Shown here piece after piece: positions 35,728 through 44,383 of a stretch of DNA of 64,000 nucleotides. Numbering within the stretch: position 1 is the first letter of the stretch; each line of letters opens with the position of its first letter. Source of the stretch: CAZNNH01 sp964574335 (GTDB lineage: Bacteria > Acidobacteriota > Vicinamibacteria > Fen-336). The DNA is taken from the NCBI GenBank assembly GCA_964574335.1, contig CAZNNH010000009.1:15489-79488 (forward strand), given 5' to 3'. A program made the translations under genes and the position numbers. A model generated the notes under the pieces. That model saw only the letters and a list, made by a program, of their open reading frames with translations, did not search any database and was not told the DNA's origin.

Positions 35728-36582
35728 TCAGGACGCTGCCCGGCAGACCTGTCGCTGCCGCCCCAGGCCGGTGACGGCCAGCTCGGTGACGTCGCCCGGC
35801 TTCAGGAAGCGGGGCGGCTTCCGGCCCATCCCCACGCCGGGCGGGGTGCCGGTCGAGATCACGTCGCCGATCTCGAGCGGCATGATCTGGCTCAGGTAGT
35901 GAATGATGAAGAAGGGGTCGAAGACCATCGTCGCGGTGGACCCCTCCTGCATCCGCTCCCCGTTCAGGTCCAGGGTCAGCCCCAGCGATCGGCAATCCAC
36001 CTCGTCGGGCGTGACCAGCCACGGCCCGAGGGGATTGAAGCCTCGGCAGCTCTTGCCCTTGGTCCACTGGCCGCCCCGCTCGAGCTGGAAGTGACGCTCC
36101 GAGACGTCGTGGCTGATGGTGAAGCCGGCGACCGCCGAAGCCGCCCCGTCCGGGCCCTCGAGGTACTCCACGTCCCGCCCGATCACCACGCCCAGCTCCA
36201 CCTCCCAGTCGGTCTTCTGCGAGCCGCGGGGGAGCACGATCGGGTCGTTGGGCCCCACCACCGTGTGGGAGGCCTTCAGGAACACCACCGGCTCGTCGGG
36301 GATCGGCATGCCCGACTCCCGGGCATGGTCCGCGTAGTTGAGGCCGATGCCGATGACCTTGCCGGGGCGGGGTACCGGCGCGTCGTACTCGGGCTCTCCC
36401 GGCAGCGCGGGGTAGCGCTCGGGGGCCTTGGCGAAGCTCCGTTTCAAGCCTTTTGCCCCTTCGCCGGAGAAGAAGCCGCGGTCGTAGTCGGCGCAGAACG
36501 AGGAGGCGTCGCGGAAGGCGCCGCTCGGGTCGATGAACCCCGGCTTGACGGATCCCGCGGTTCGGTAGCGGAAGAGCTTCAT
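35728..36582 (-). CDS. fumarylacetoacetate hydrolase (FAH) family protein
   Basis: A 284-residue FAH-fold enzyme. The core signature VIGIGLNYADHARESG is followed by VVFLKASHTVVGPNDPI, the metal-binding pair in DWEVELGVVIG, and FTISHDVSERHFQ with the Asp ligand. The TGTPPGVGMG turn and FLKPGD near the C-terminus are standard. Members hydrolyse or isomerise C-C bonds in aromatic-acid degradation, or act on oxaloacetate or acylpyruvates; which applies here is unknown. It starts at an ATG after AAGGAGAGACAG and lies 13 bp from the TonB receptor, convergent. Confidence 0.9.
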   Translation of the reverse strand: MKLFRYRTAGSVKPGFIDPSGAFRDASSFCADYDRGFFSGEGAKGLKRSFAKAPERYPALPGEPEYDAPVPRPGKVIGIGLNYADHARESGMPIPDEPVVFLKASHTVVGPNDPIVLPRGSQKTDWEVELGVVIGRDVEYLEGPDGAASAVAGFTISHDVSERHFQLERGGQWTKGKSCRGFNPLGPWLVTPDEVDCRSLGLTLDLNGERMQEGSTATMVFDPFFIIHYLSQIMPLEIGDVISTGTPPGVGMGRKPPRFLKPGDVTELAVTGLGRQRQVCRAAS

Positions 36583-36704
36583 CTGTCTCTCCTTCTCGGG
36601 GTGAGTCGCGCCGCAGCCGGCGTCCTTCAGGCATTCACTTTCAAAACGTCGCCCAGGTCAAGCCGCGACGGGCGGGCGGTGGGGCGTAGAATCAGGGGCC
36701 GAGG

Positions 36705-38456
36705 ATGAAGAAGCCCACCAGGCCAGCGGCGTTCGCCTCCGTCCTCGTGGCGGCGGTGGCGTGGAGCGGCGGGTGCGGGGCCCCCGCGCCGCCGGGCGCC
36801 CCCTCTCGAGCCCCACACGCCAGCGCCGGATCGAGCAGCGCCTACCTCTCGGGTGATGCCGACCTCGACGGGCTGCAGCTCTACTTCTGGACGGCGCTGG
36901 AGGCGAACCGGAAGCAGCTCGACGGCCGCACCGGGACCGTGGTGGGCTTCGGCGCCGGGGACCTGTACCCGCAGATCTGGCTGCGGGACAGCGCCACCCT
37001 GGTCCCCCTCACCCGCTACCACTACCCGCGCGACTACCTGACCCGTTGGCTGGAGGAGCACCTGGCCCACCAGCGTGAGAGCGGTGCGCTGTTCGACTGG
37101 GTGGCGGCGGGGGAGCCCTCCGATTTCCCATACGCGCCCCACGCCGAGGAGGTGTTTCGCTCGGGAGCGGTGGTGCTGACGGCGGACAAGAACACCTGCG
37201 AGGCCGACCAGGAGACGAGCGCCGTGCTGGCGGCGGGCCACGTGCTCGACGCGCTGGGCGACCCCGCCTGGTTGAAGCAGCCGGTGGTGGGCCGCCCGCT
37301 GGTCGACCGGCTCGACCAGGCGCTGTGGTTCGTGCGGCGCGAGCGACTCGACCCGGAGCGAGGTCTGCTGGTCAACGCGCTGACGGCCGACTGGGGCGAC
37401 GTCAGCCCGACCTACGCCGACCAGCGCGCCATCTACCTCGACGACGCCACGCCGCTGGTGGCCGGGCTCTACACCAACGCCCTCTACCTCGGCGCCTGCC
37501 GAGTGATGTCGGACTTGCAGGGCGCGGTGGGGGCCACGGAGCGCGCGAAGGGCTGGGAGACGGAGGCGGCGCGCGTGCGCGGGGCCATGGAACGGGCCCT
37601 GTGGCAGGAGGACCGGGGATACTACCGCATCCACGTCCTGGTCGAGCCGCGCGGCGCCCCCCCCGTGGAGGCGGGGCGGCTAGCGGTGGGCGGACACGCC
37701 GTCGCCCTGCTGGCCGGTCTGCCCTCGGCCGAGCGTGCGCTGCGGGTGATCCAGGTGCTGGAGGAGCGCCATCGGCGGCTGGGCCTGACCATCCTCTCGG
37801 GAACGGTCCTGCCTCCGTATCCGACCGGCTTCTTCCGGCACCCGATCCTGAGGGAGCCGTGGACGTACCAGAACGGTGGCCAGTGGGACTGGTTCGCCGG
37901 ACGGCTGCTGCTGGCCATGTTCGAGGCGGGGCGGGCGGAGACGGCCTGCGAGCAACTGGTGGCGATCGCGAGACGGGTGCGCCAAAGCGGCGGCCTCTAC
38001 GAGTGGTACACGCGGGAGGGGGCGGGCCGGGGCAGCCCCCGCTATGCGGGCAGCGCCGGTGCCCTCGGACAGGCCGTCTACGAAGGGCTGTTCGGCGTCC
38101 GTCTGCGTGCCGACGGGCTCAGGCTTCGGGTCCGGCTGGGGGCGAGAAGCGGCTCGGTGCGCCTCCAGGAGCCGGCCTCGGGGCGCAGCGTCTACTACGA
38201 GCACCATGTCGGACCGGACCGCATCGAGATGCGGTGGCGCACCCGGCCCGCGGCAAGGGAGCTGGCTCTGCGGCTGCCGGAGGGGAGGCGCGCGGTCGCG
38301 CTGCGCGTGGCCGGCCAGCCGCGCGAGGTGGTCACCGAGACCGTGGGCCGCGACCGCTACCTGCTGGTGGGAGGCGTGGCCGCGGAAGGCGTTCTGGAGG
38401 TGGAGCTGCTCGGCCCGGGCTCGGGACCACAGGCGGTCCCGGGAGGCTCGAGGTAG
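36705..38456 (+). CDS. six-hairpin glycosidase-like lipoprotein
   Basis: A 583-residue exported protein. Residues 1-24 are a lipoprotein signal with lipobox-like AWSGGC (Cys24). The body reads as an (alpha/alpha)6 barrel: YPQIWLRDSATLVPLTRYHY, NTCEADQETSAVLAAGHVL, ALTADWGDVSP, YLDDATPLVAGLYTNALYLG and WTYQNGGQWDWFAGRLLLAM. The Asp/Glu-rich LRDS, ADWGD and NGGQWDW segments are where such glycosidases place substrate and catalytic residues. The last 120 residues are a beta-sandwich. Closest in kind are GH63/GH125/amylo-1,6-glucosidase relatives, but the specificity is unknown. It probably acts on glycans at the outer membrane. Confidence 0.75.
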   Translation: MKKPTRPAAFASVLVAAVAWSGGCGAPAPPGAPSRAPHASAGSSSAYLSGDADLDGLQLYFWTALEANRKQLDGRTGTVVGFGAGDLYPQIWLRDSATLVPLTRYHYPRDYLTRWLEEHLAHQRESGALFDWVAAGEPSDFPYAPHAEEVFRSGAVVLTADKNTCEADQETSAVLAAGHVLDALGDPAWLKQPVVGRPLVDRLDQALWFVRRERLDPERGLLVNALTADWGDVSPTYADQRAIYLDDATPLVAGLYTNALYLGACRVMSDLQGAVGATERAKGWETEAARVRGAMERALWQEDRGYYRIHVLVEPRGAPPVEAGRLAVGGHAVALLAGLPSAERALRVIQVLEERHRRLGLTILSGTVLPPYPTGFFRHPILREPWTYQNGGQWDWFAGRLLLAMFEAGRAETACEQLVAIARRVRQSGGLYEWYTREGAGRGSPRYAGSAGALGQAVYEGLFGVRLRADGLRLRVRLGARSGSVRLQEPASGRSVYYEHHVGPDRIEMRWRTRPAARELALRLPEGRRAVALRVAGQPREVVTETVGRDRYLLVGGVAAEGVLEVELLGPGSGPQAVPGGSR

Positions 38457-38635
38457 AGAGCCGGGGTCCGAAGCTGGCGCGCCTCGTAGAGCTGGGTACC
38501 CGGAAGCGGCGTGAGGATCGTGAAGGAGGAGAGCGCCGCCGCTCCGACGCGCTCCAGGCCGAGCGGCTCGCTGAGCATGACCCTCGTGACGCCGAAGTGT
38601 GTCGCCGGAGGAGGCTGGACCAGGAGGAGGTTCAT
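38357..38635 (-). pseudogene. B12-binding radical-SAM protein remnant, both middle and end lost
   Basis: A 92-codon frame starting 24 bp after the cytochrome stop. Residues 1-32 match the N-terminus of a B12-binding radical-SAM protein (MNLLLVQPPPATHFGVTRVM, then LSEPLGLERVG). The sequence then jumps at about 38525-38540 to a C-terminal signature of the same family, SFTILTPLPGTQLYEAR. It finally runs antisense through the glycosidase 3' end. The radical-SAM core with its CxxxCxxC cluster (about 350 residues) is absent. Either the gene decayed or the assembly skipped its middle. Confidence 0.65.
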
Positions 38636-38658
38636 TCGCTTCGCTCCCGTGCCGTTGC

Positions 38659-41028
38659 TCAGTCCCGGGCGAGGGCTCGCAAACGTGCCGCGAGCCTCGC
38701 CTGGGCCTCGGGGGGCAGCCGATCCGCCGCCTCCTGGTAGAGTCCGCGGGCCTCGGCCCGCCGCCCTTCCTCCTCGTAGATGGCGCCGAGCAGGAGGTAG
38801 GCGTCGCCGTAGGACGGGTGGCGCTCGATCAGGTGGCGCAGGGTGCCGGCGGCGGCCTTCCTCTCGCCGCTCCGGCGTTGGAAGAAGCCCAGGGTGTAGG
38901 CGTACCGGGGCTCGTCGGGAGCCAACGCATGCGCCTTCCGGCACAGCTTCACCGCCGCCTGCAAGTCCCGATCGGCGAGCAGGACGCCGAGATTGTAGGT
39001 GGCGGTGGCGTTCTCGGGGTCCGACTCGAGGGCCGTCCGGAGTGCCGAGACCGCCTCCTCCGGCCGGCCGAGCTCGCCCAGGAGCAACCCGAGATTGAGG
39101 TTGGCGGCGACGTTCTTCGGCTCGAGGGCGAGGGCGCGGCGCAGGGCACGCTCGGCGCGGTCGTTGTGGCCGAGCTGGCTGTGGGCCAGCGAAACGTTGA
39201 CGAGGGGCGCCAGAAAGTCGGGACGCAGCTTGCTGGCGGTCTCGAAGCTGGCCACGGCGCCGGGGATGTCGCCGCGCTGTAGCTTCAGGTTGCCCAGGTT
39301 GTAGTGGGCGGTCGGGTCGTCGGGACGGCTCTCGAGCGCGGCCTCGGCCTCGGCCAGGGCGGCGGCCACCGCCGGCCGATCCGCCGGGCTCAGGTGCTCG
39401 TCGGGGAGGCTGGCCAGGGCGGCGGCGGCACGAACCCGTACCAGCCGGTAGTCGTCACGGGTGGCCGCTACCAGGGCCGCGAGGGCCGCTGGGTCGAGGT
39501 GGTCCCCGAGGGCCTCGGCCGCCGCCCCACGAACCAGAGGTGAGACGTCCTGGATCGCCTGCAGCAGCGCCGCCCGCTTCTTTTCGGACTCGTGAGGGCG
39601 CAGCAGGCGGATCAGCGAAACGGCCAGCACCTCGTCACGCCCCTCGCCGACGATCTCGGCCAGCATCTCGCCCTCGCGCGCGAAGTTCCCCTTTCGCGCC
39701 GCCTCGATCAGACGGCCACGCCGCAGCACCTGGTCCGAGTAGTCGCTGTCGCCGAACCAGCGGCGCGTCCACCGCTCCGCCCAGGCCGGGGACTGGTCCT
39801 GGTGGCAGGTGTTGCAGGCGTTGGGAGAGCCGAAAGCCTCGGTGGCGGCGGGGACCGGCGGCAGCATCGAGTGGTCGTGGCGGACCATCCTGGCGAAAGA
39901 CGTCTCTGGCATGTGGCAGGCGATGCAGCGGCCACCGGGGCCGTCGGCCCGGTGGTGGCTGTGCTTCGTCACCCGCGCCACCCGTTCGGCGTGGCAGGGC
40001 AGGCAGGCCTCGTTGGCCTTGTCCCCAGAGTGCCGGTCGCGTCCGCTCGAAGTGTGGCAGTGCATGCAGTCGAGCCGCTCCGCCTTCACGCACGGGCTGC
40101 GTCGCCACTGGGTGAAGGTGTAGTTCTCGCCCAGGTCGCGACCGTCCGGGTGGAAGTCGCGGCTCTCCAGCGCCACCAAGTCGAAGTAGTCGAAGAAGCG
40201 CCCGCCAGGGGGGAAGCTCGGCGCCACCGGCATCAGCTTGGCGTGGCAGGACGAGCAGGAGTCGTTGGCCTGCTCCACGGTAAAGGCCTTGGTGCTGACG
40301 AGGTGGAGCTCAGCCGGGGGCGTGCCTCCCTGGGCGGCGCGGAAGACCCGCACGTGCTCCGACGCCGGGCCGTGGCAGGTCTCACAGTTGATGCCCGGCT
40401 CCCGCCAGGTGGTCCGGTAGCCGTCGGTGGCGAGATCGTAGCTGGTCTCGAGCTGGCTGACGTGGCAACCGTGGCAGGAGGTGTTGAAGGTCAGCGCCGG
40501 GTCGGTCCAGTCCACTGCCTCGTCGGTCACGTCCGAGAAGTGGCGCATGGCGCTCTTGGTGGTGTCATACCACTCCTTGCGGCGGACGTCGAACGCGATC
40601 GGCAGCACCTGCAGGCGTCCCCGCTCGGCCGGTGTGAGCAGGTAGAAGACGTTCTTGCCGCCGAGGACGTGCGCTACCTCGTGTCGCCGCGGCGGCGTCT
40701 CGCCCACCGTCTCGACGACGCCGCGATCTCCCTCGAGGACGAAGCGCCAGCGGACCCCGGCGATGGCCACCTCCTGCCCGAGGGGGGCGAGCTGGTCCCG
40801 GGCCAGCGCGGCGGTGAAGGCCTGCATCGCACGACCGTGGTGGGAGGGCTCCCACAGCTCGTAGAACCGGGCGTGGCAATCGCGACAGCTTCCCGAGCCC
40901 GAGAAGCCGGCGTCGGCCTCGGTGGCAGCCGGCGATGGGGGCAGCGCGGACGAGGAGCAGGCCGCCATCGCCCCCAGGGCGGCGAGCAGGCCCAACCTGG
41001 GCGTCCACCGGGAGCCCCGACTGCTCAT
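38659..41028 (-). CDS. octahaem cytochrome c - TPR lipoprotein
   Basis: A 789-residue exported protein with lipobox Cys24 (GAMAAC). Eight CxxCH haem sites are present: CRDCH, CHGCH, CETCH, CSSCH, CMHCH, CLPCH, CIACH and CNTCH, all within residues 45-415. There follow HEAT-like repeats (about 430-545) and then about six tetratricopeptide repeats (560-780, with the usual NLGNLKLQRGD / NLGLLLGELGR / NLGVLLADRD pattern). The architecture occurs in environmental bacteria as a periplasmic electron-transfer protein attached to a protein-binding scaffold. Electron donor and acceptor are unknown. A TATCAT box 9 nt before the ATG suggests a leaderless transcript. Confidence 0.92.
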   Translation of the reverse strand: MSSRGSRWTPRLGLLAALGAMAACSSSALPPSPAATEADAGFSGSGSCRDCHARFYELWEPSHHGRAMQAFTAALARDQLAPLGQEVAIAGVRWRFVLEGDRGVVETVGETPPRRHEVAHVLGGKNVFYLLTPAERGRLQVLPIAFDVRRKEWYDTTKSAMRHFSDVTDEAVDWTDPALTFNTSCHGCHVSQLETSYDLATDGYRTTWREPGINCETCHGPASEHVRVFRAAQGGTPPAELHLVSTKAFTVEQANDSCSSCHAKLMPVAPSFPPGGRFFDYFDLVALESRDFHPDGRDLGENYTFTQWRRSPCVKAERLDCMHCHTSSGRDRHSGDKANEACLPCHAERVARVTKHSHHRADGPGGRCIACHMPETSFARMVRHDHSMLPPVPAATEAFGSPNACNTCHQDQSPAWAERWTRRWFGDSDYSDQVLRRGRLIEAARKGNFAREGEMLAEIVGEGRDEVLAVSLIRLLRPHESEKKRAALLQAIQDVSPLVRGAAAEALGDHLDPAALAALVAATRDDYRLVRVRAAAALASLPDEHLSPADRPAVAAALAEAEAALESRPDDPTAHYNLGNLKLQRGDIPGAVASFETASKLRPDFLAPLVNVSLAHSQLGHNDRAERALRRALALEPKNVAANLNLGLLLGELGRPEEAVSALRTALESDPENATATYNLGVLLADRDLQAAVKLCRKAHALAPDEPRYAYTLGFFQRRSGERKAAAGTLRHLIERHPSYGDAYLLLGAIYEEEGRRAEARGLYQEAADRLPPEAQARLAARLRALARD

Positions 41029-41037
41029 CCATCGATC

Positions 41038-41043
41038 ATGATA
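41038..41043 (-). promoter_or_regulatory. candidate -10 box of the octahaem cytochrome (TATCAT), leaderless type
   Basis: On the minus strand, TATCAT ends 9 nt before the ATG at 41028. With the box at 41061-41066 it forms a compact divergent promoter in a 47-bp spacer. Confidence 0.45.
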
Positions 41044-41060
41044 GCAGCAGAGCGAGATGC

Positions 41061-41066
41061 TATCCT
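41061..41066 (+). promoter_or_regulatory. candidate -10 box of the DUF808 gene (TATCCT), leaderless type
   Basis: TATCCT ends 9 nt before the ATG at 41076, diverging from the cytochrome promoter on the other strand. Confidence 0.4.
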
Positions 41067-41075
41067 GGCTCCGCC

Positions 41076-42494
41076 ATGGCCGCGAGCAGCCTCCTCGCCC
41101 TGATCGACGACATCGCGACCATCCTGGACGACGTCGCGCTCCTCACCAAGATCGCGGCCCAGAAGAGCGCGGCGGTGGCCGACGACGTGGCCCTCTTGAC
41201 CAAGGTCGCCGCCAAGAAGACGGCCGGCGTGCTGGGGGACGACCTGGCCCTCAATGCCGAGCAGGTGAGCGGGGTCAAGGCGGACCGGGAGCTGCCCGTC
41301 GTCTTCGCGGTCTTCAAGGGCTCCCTCGTCAACAAGGCGATCCTGGTCCCCGCCGCGCTCGTCATCAGCGCCGTGGCGCCGTGGGCGGTGATCCCGCTGT
41401 TGATGATCGGCGGCCTGTACCTGTGCTTCGAGGGCTTCGAGAAGGTGGCGCACGGCTTGCTGCACGGCCGGGCCGAGGACCAGGAACGTCGCGCCGAGCT
41501 GACCGCGGCGCTGCTGGCTCCCGGCGCCGACCTGGCCCGGGTGGAGCGAGACAAGATCAAGGGGGCGGTCCGCACCGACTTCGTCCTCTCCGCCGAGATC
41601 ATCGTGATCACGCTGGGCACGGTGGCCACCGCGCCGTTCGTACAGCGGGTCGCCGTGCTGACCGGCGTCGCGGTCCTGATGACGGTGGGCGTGTACGGCG
41701 TGGTCGCCGCCATCGTCAAGCTCGACGACCTGGGCCTCTACCTGAGCCGGGGCGGCGGCGAGGCGCGCCTTTCGCGTCTCAGGCGCCGCCTGGGGGACGG
41801 GATTCTCGGCGCCGCGCCCTTCTTGATGCGCCTGCTCTCCATCGCCGGCACCGTTGCCATGTTCCTGGTCGGCGGCGGGATCCTGGTGCACGGCATCCCG
41901 CCCCTGCACCACCTCGCGGTGGACCTCACCGGTGGCGGCGGCGTGATGGCGGGCCTGGGCTCGATGCTGGTCAACACCCTGGCGGGTGTGGCCGCAGGGG
42001 GCCTGGCGCTGGCGGCTGTCGCGGCCGGCCGGCGGCTGTCGGGCCGCAAGGGTCGGCCGGAGGCCGCCTCAGCGGAGCAGGCGGCCGACGCTGACGTAGA
42101 CGCCGAACGCGCCCCGGTTGCCCAGGCTGGCACCCGCGAAGATCGGCCCCAGAAAGGTGTCGAGGGCCACGCCGGTGGTGAGGCATCCCTCGAGGCGCGC
42201 GGCGGAGGCGTGGTCGAAGGCGCTGCCGAGCTCGACCTGGGCCGCCAGGCGGACCGGTCCGCCGAGAAGGTCGGGGAGCCGTCCGACCGACAGCAGGTAC
42301 CCGAGGTGAGCGTAGACGAAGTGCCGGCCCCGGAAGGTGTCGGGGGCGAAGGCGCCCAGCCGGAACGGTCCACCCAGGGTGAAGCGGTAGATGGGGGGCG
42401 GCGACTCGCGCAAGGCGGTGCCCCCGCGGAGGGTGGCGAAGAGGCTGTCCGAGCGGCGGACGGAGGTGGCGGCCACCATGGTTCCGGCCAGTAG
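41076..42494 (+). CDS. DUF808 (YedI-like) membrane protein with an overlong 3' end
   Basis: A 472-codon frame. Residues 1-325 are a complete DUF808 protein: repeated ALIDDIATILDDVALLTKIA and DDVALLTKVAAKKTAGVLGD, then GVKADRELPVVFAVFKGSLV and several TM segments ending in VNTLAGVAAGGLALAAVAAG. Normal members stop soon after. Here no stop is met at the expected place, and the last roughly 140 codons (Glu/Gly/Ala-rich) are antisense to the patatin gene, giving a 426-bp convergent overlap. The extra tail is probably noise from a lost or misread stop. Function of DUF808 is unknown. Confidence 0.75.
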   Translation: MAASSLLALIDDIATILDDVALLTKIAAQKSAAVADDVALLTKVAAKKTAGVLGDDLALNAEQVSGVKADRELPVVFAVFKGSLVNKAILVPAALVISAVAPWAVIPLLMIGGLYLCFEGFEKVAHGLLHGRAEDQERRAELTAALLAPGADLARVERDKIKGAVRTDFVLSAEIIVITLGTVATAPFVQRVAVLTGVAVLMTVGVYGVVAAIVKLDDLGLYLSRGGGEARLSRLRRRLGDGILGAAPFLMRLLSIAGTVAMFLVGGGILVHGIPPLHHLAVDLTGGGGVMAGLGSMLVNTLAGVAAGGLALAAVAAGRRLSGRKGRPEAASAEQAADADVDAERAPVAQAGTREDRPQKGVEGHAGGEASLEARGGGVVEGAAELDLGRQADRSAEKVGEPSDRQQVPEVSVDEVPAPEGVGGEGAQPERSTQGEAVDGGRRLAQGGAPAEGGEEAVRAADGGGGHHGSGQ

Positions 42495-44276
42495 CGGAAA
42501 GGCGCGCTCCGCCTCGGGCGCGCGAGTGTAGAAGGACGCCTGTGCCTCCAGGCGGAAGCCGGCCTCGGGGAGGATCGGCGTCCGCATCTTGTCGATGTCC
42601 AGACGGGCCAGGAAGCGGTCCTCGCGTCCGTGCGGCTCTCCCAGCACCGGGTTGCCGACCCGGACGTCGGCGTCGACGTGGCTGGTCTCGAAGCCGGCCC
42701 GGAGCTCGAAGTGGCGACCCGGCCCGATCCCGACGTCGACTCCGGCGCCGGTGCGCCGGGTCCGGTAGGTGGCTACCAGGGCGTCGTCGTGGAAGAGGTT
42801 CTGGGAGGTCTCATCGAAGAAGACACGGGGCGCCAGGAAGAAGCGTGGCCGCCCCACCGGGCGGTACAGCTCGGTGGCCACTCCCCGGCTCGACCCGGCC
42901 GCCAGGTCGACCCGCAGCTCGGATCCGACTCCGACCAGATCCGTCACCGTGACCCGCGCGCCGAGATCGATGACCACGGCGCCCGGCTCGGTGGCGAGGT
43001 CCAGGGAGAAGTCGACGAAGGGCGGCGCGTGGGCCTTCTCCTGGAACCGGACCAGCAGGCCCGGCCTTCCCCCGGCCTCGGTCGCCTCGTAGGTGGCGCT
43101 CTCGTAGCGCCCCGAGCCGATGATGCGGGTGAGCCTGTCCTCGAGGCGATCGGCGTCGAGGGGCACGGTCAGGGAGCGGGTCAGCGACGGGCCGAGGGCC
43201 TCGGCTTGCGGCGAGGGGATGCCCTCGACGCTCACGAAGACGGGCTCCTCGAGCGGCGCCGGGCGACGGGCGCGACGGGCGGCGAGGTGCTGCAGCCAGG
43301 CGGCCTGGTCGAGGCGCAGCGGCAGCAGTTGCTGGCTGGCCGCCGCCGCCGCCTGGTAGCCGCGCCGGATCAGCTCGGCCGCACGTCGGAAATCCAGGGA
43401 GTCGAAACCCTCGAGCTGCGGCTCGAGCACCAGGTCGGCGTCCTTCAGGGTGCGCCGGGTCGCCGAGTCCATCATCACCACCACCGAGCGGTTGACCAGG
43501 CCGGTCATCGAGAGGCTGGTGGGCTGGTGCAGGTTCTCGCCCACCGACACCGCCACCACCACGTCGGCGCCCATGGCGCGGGCCACGTCGGCCGGGACGT
43601 TCTTCAACACGCCGCCATCCACCAGCAGCCGACCCTGGTAGCGGGACGGCGCGAACACACCTGGGATGGCCATGGTGGCGCGCAGCGCCTGGACCAGCGA
43701 GCCCTCGTGGAGCGCCAGCGCCTCGCCCCGCTCGATGTCCACGGCCACGCATCGGAAGGGGATGGGAAGGTCGTCGAACGACTCCCGGGCGGCATGGGGG
43801 AAGGCGATGCGGCTGAGGAGGAGACCGATCTGGTGGCCGGAGCTGAGGCCGCTGGGCAGCGAGAGGCCGCCGCGCAGCCCGAGCTCGACGTCCACCGGGT
43901 ACTGGCGCCGGTCCTGCTTGCGGCGGAAGGTCCGCTGCGGGTACGGGACGTCGCTCTCGAAAAGCCTGTCCCAGTCGGCCTCCAGCAGCAGGTCACGGAT
44001 CTCGGCCGCCGACATCCCGGTGGCGTAGCCGCCGCCGATCAGCCCGCCCAGGCTGGTGCCCGCCACGTAGTCCACGGGGATCCGGTTCTCTTCCAGCCAG
44101 AGCAGCACGCCGGCGTGAGCGATGGCGCGCGCGGCGCCCCCACCGAGGGCCAGGCCCACCCGTGGCCGCGACGCGGGATCGGCGAGCACGCGCTGCCCGC
44201 CCGGCAACAGGAAGACCGCCAGCGTGGCCGCGACGACGGCCAGCGCGGGTCGTCGCCTCGGCTCGCCCTGGCTCAT
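42069..44276 (-). CDS. patatin-like phospholipase with C-terminal outer-membrane beta-barrel
   Basis: A 735-residue exported protein. Signal peptide at residues about 8-32. The patatin domain (about 40-240) has the oxyanion motif GLALGGGAARAIAHAGVL, nucleophile Ser in VAGTSLGGLIGGG and the Asp dyad residue in LLVDGGVLKNVPADVA. A POTRA-like domain (about 340-415) leads into a BamA/surface-antigen-type barrel ending in an aromatic-alternating GVYVSVGRLL strand. This is the PlpD-like layout of a self-secreting lipase whose passenger crosses its own barrel. The ATG at 44276 is preferred over 44294 because the TAACGT box lies 8 nt upstream of it. Confidence 0.9.
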   Translation of the reverse strand: MSQGEPRRRPALAVVAATLAVFLLPGGQRVLADPASRPRVGLALGGGAARAIAHAGVLLWLEENRIPVDYVAGTSLGGLIGGGYATGMSAAEIRDLLLEADWDRLFESDVPYPQRTFRRKQDRRQYPVDVELGLRGGLSLPSGLSSGHQIGLLLSRIAFPHAARESFDDLPIPFRCVAVDIERGEALALHEGSLVQALRATMAIPGVFAPSRYQGRLLVDGGVLKNVPADVARAMGADVVVAVSVGENLHQPTSLSMTGLVNRSVVVMMDSATRRTLKDADLVLEPQLEGFDSLDFRRAAELIRRGYQAAAAASQQLLPLRLDQAAWLQHLAARRARRPAPLEEPVFVSVEGIPSPQAEALGPSLTRSLTVPLDADRLEDRLTRIIGSGRYESATYEATEAGGRPGLLVRFQEKAHAPPFVDFSLDLATEPGAVVIDLGARVTVTDLVGVGSELRVDLAAGSSRGVATELYRPVGRPRFFLAPRVFFDETSQNLFHDDALVATYRTRRTGAGVDVGIGPGRHFELRAGFETSHVDADVRVGNPVLGEPHGREDRFLARLDIDKMRTPILPEAGFRLEAQASFYTRAPEAERAFPLLAGTMVAATSVRRSDSLFATLRGGTALRESPPPIYRFTLGGPFRLGAFAPDTFRGRHFVYAHLGYLLSVGRLPDLLGGPVRLAAQVELGSAFDHASAARLEGCLTTGVALDTFLGPIFAGASLGNRGAFGVYVSVGRLLR

Positions 44277-44284
44277 GGGCGTCC

Positions 44285-44290
44285 ACGTTA
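44285..44290 (-). promoter_or_regulatory. candidate -10 box of the patatin gene (TAACGT), leaderless type
   Basis: On the minus strand TAACGT ends 8 nt before the ATG at 44276. This is a weak match to TANNNT, but the spacing agrees with the other candidates. Confidence 0.3.
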
Positions 44291-44318
44291 GCACAGGGGT
44301 CGCGGCCGGATGGGCTGC

Positions 44319-44324
44319 TATACT
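44319..44324 (+). promoter_or_regulatory. candidate -10 box of the Gfo/Idh/MocA gene (TATACT)
   Basis: TATACT lies 59 nt before the ATG at 44384. The resulting leader of about 50 nt carries a strong GGAGGAGGA ribosome site. Confidence 0.4.
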
Positions 44325-44383
44325 CGCGCCGTCTGTCGCCTCTCGTCACGCGACTACCGTCGCCCTTCGTCGGAGGAGGAACC

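Noticed and set aside
39592..41103. 503-codon + strand frame opposite the octahaem cytochrome
   Set aside because: His/Val/Gly-rich antisense translation; the opposite strand has eight haem motifs.
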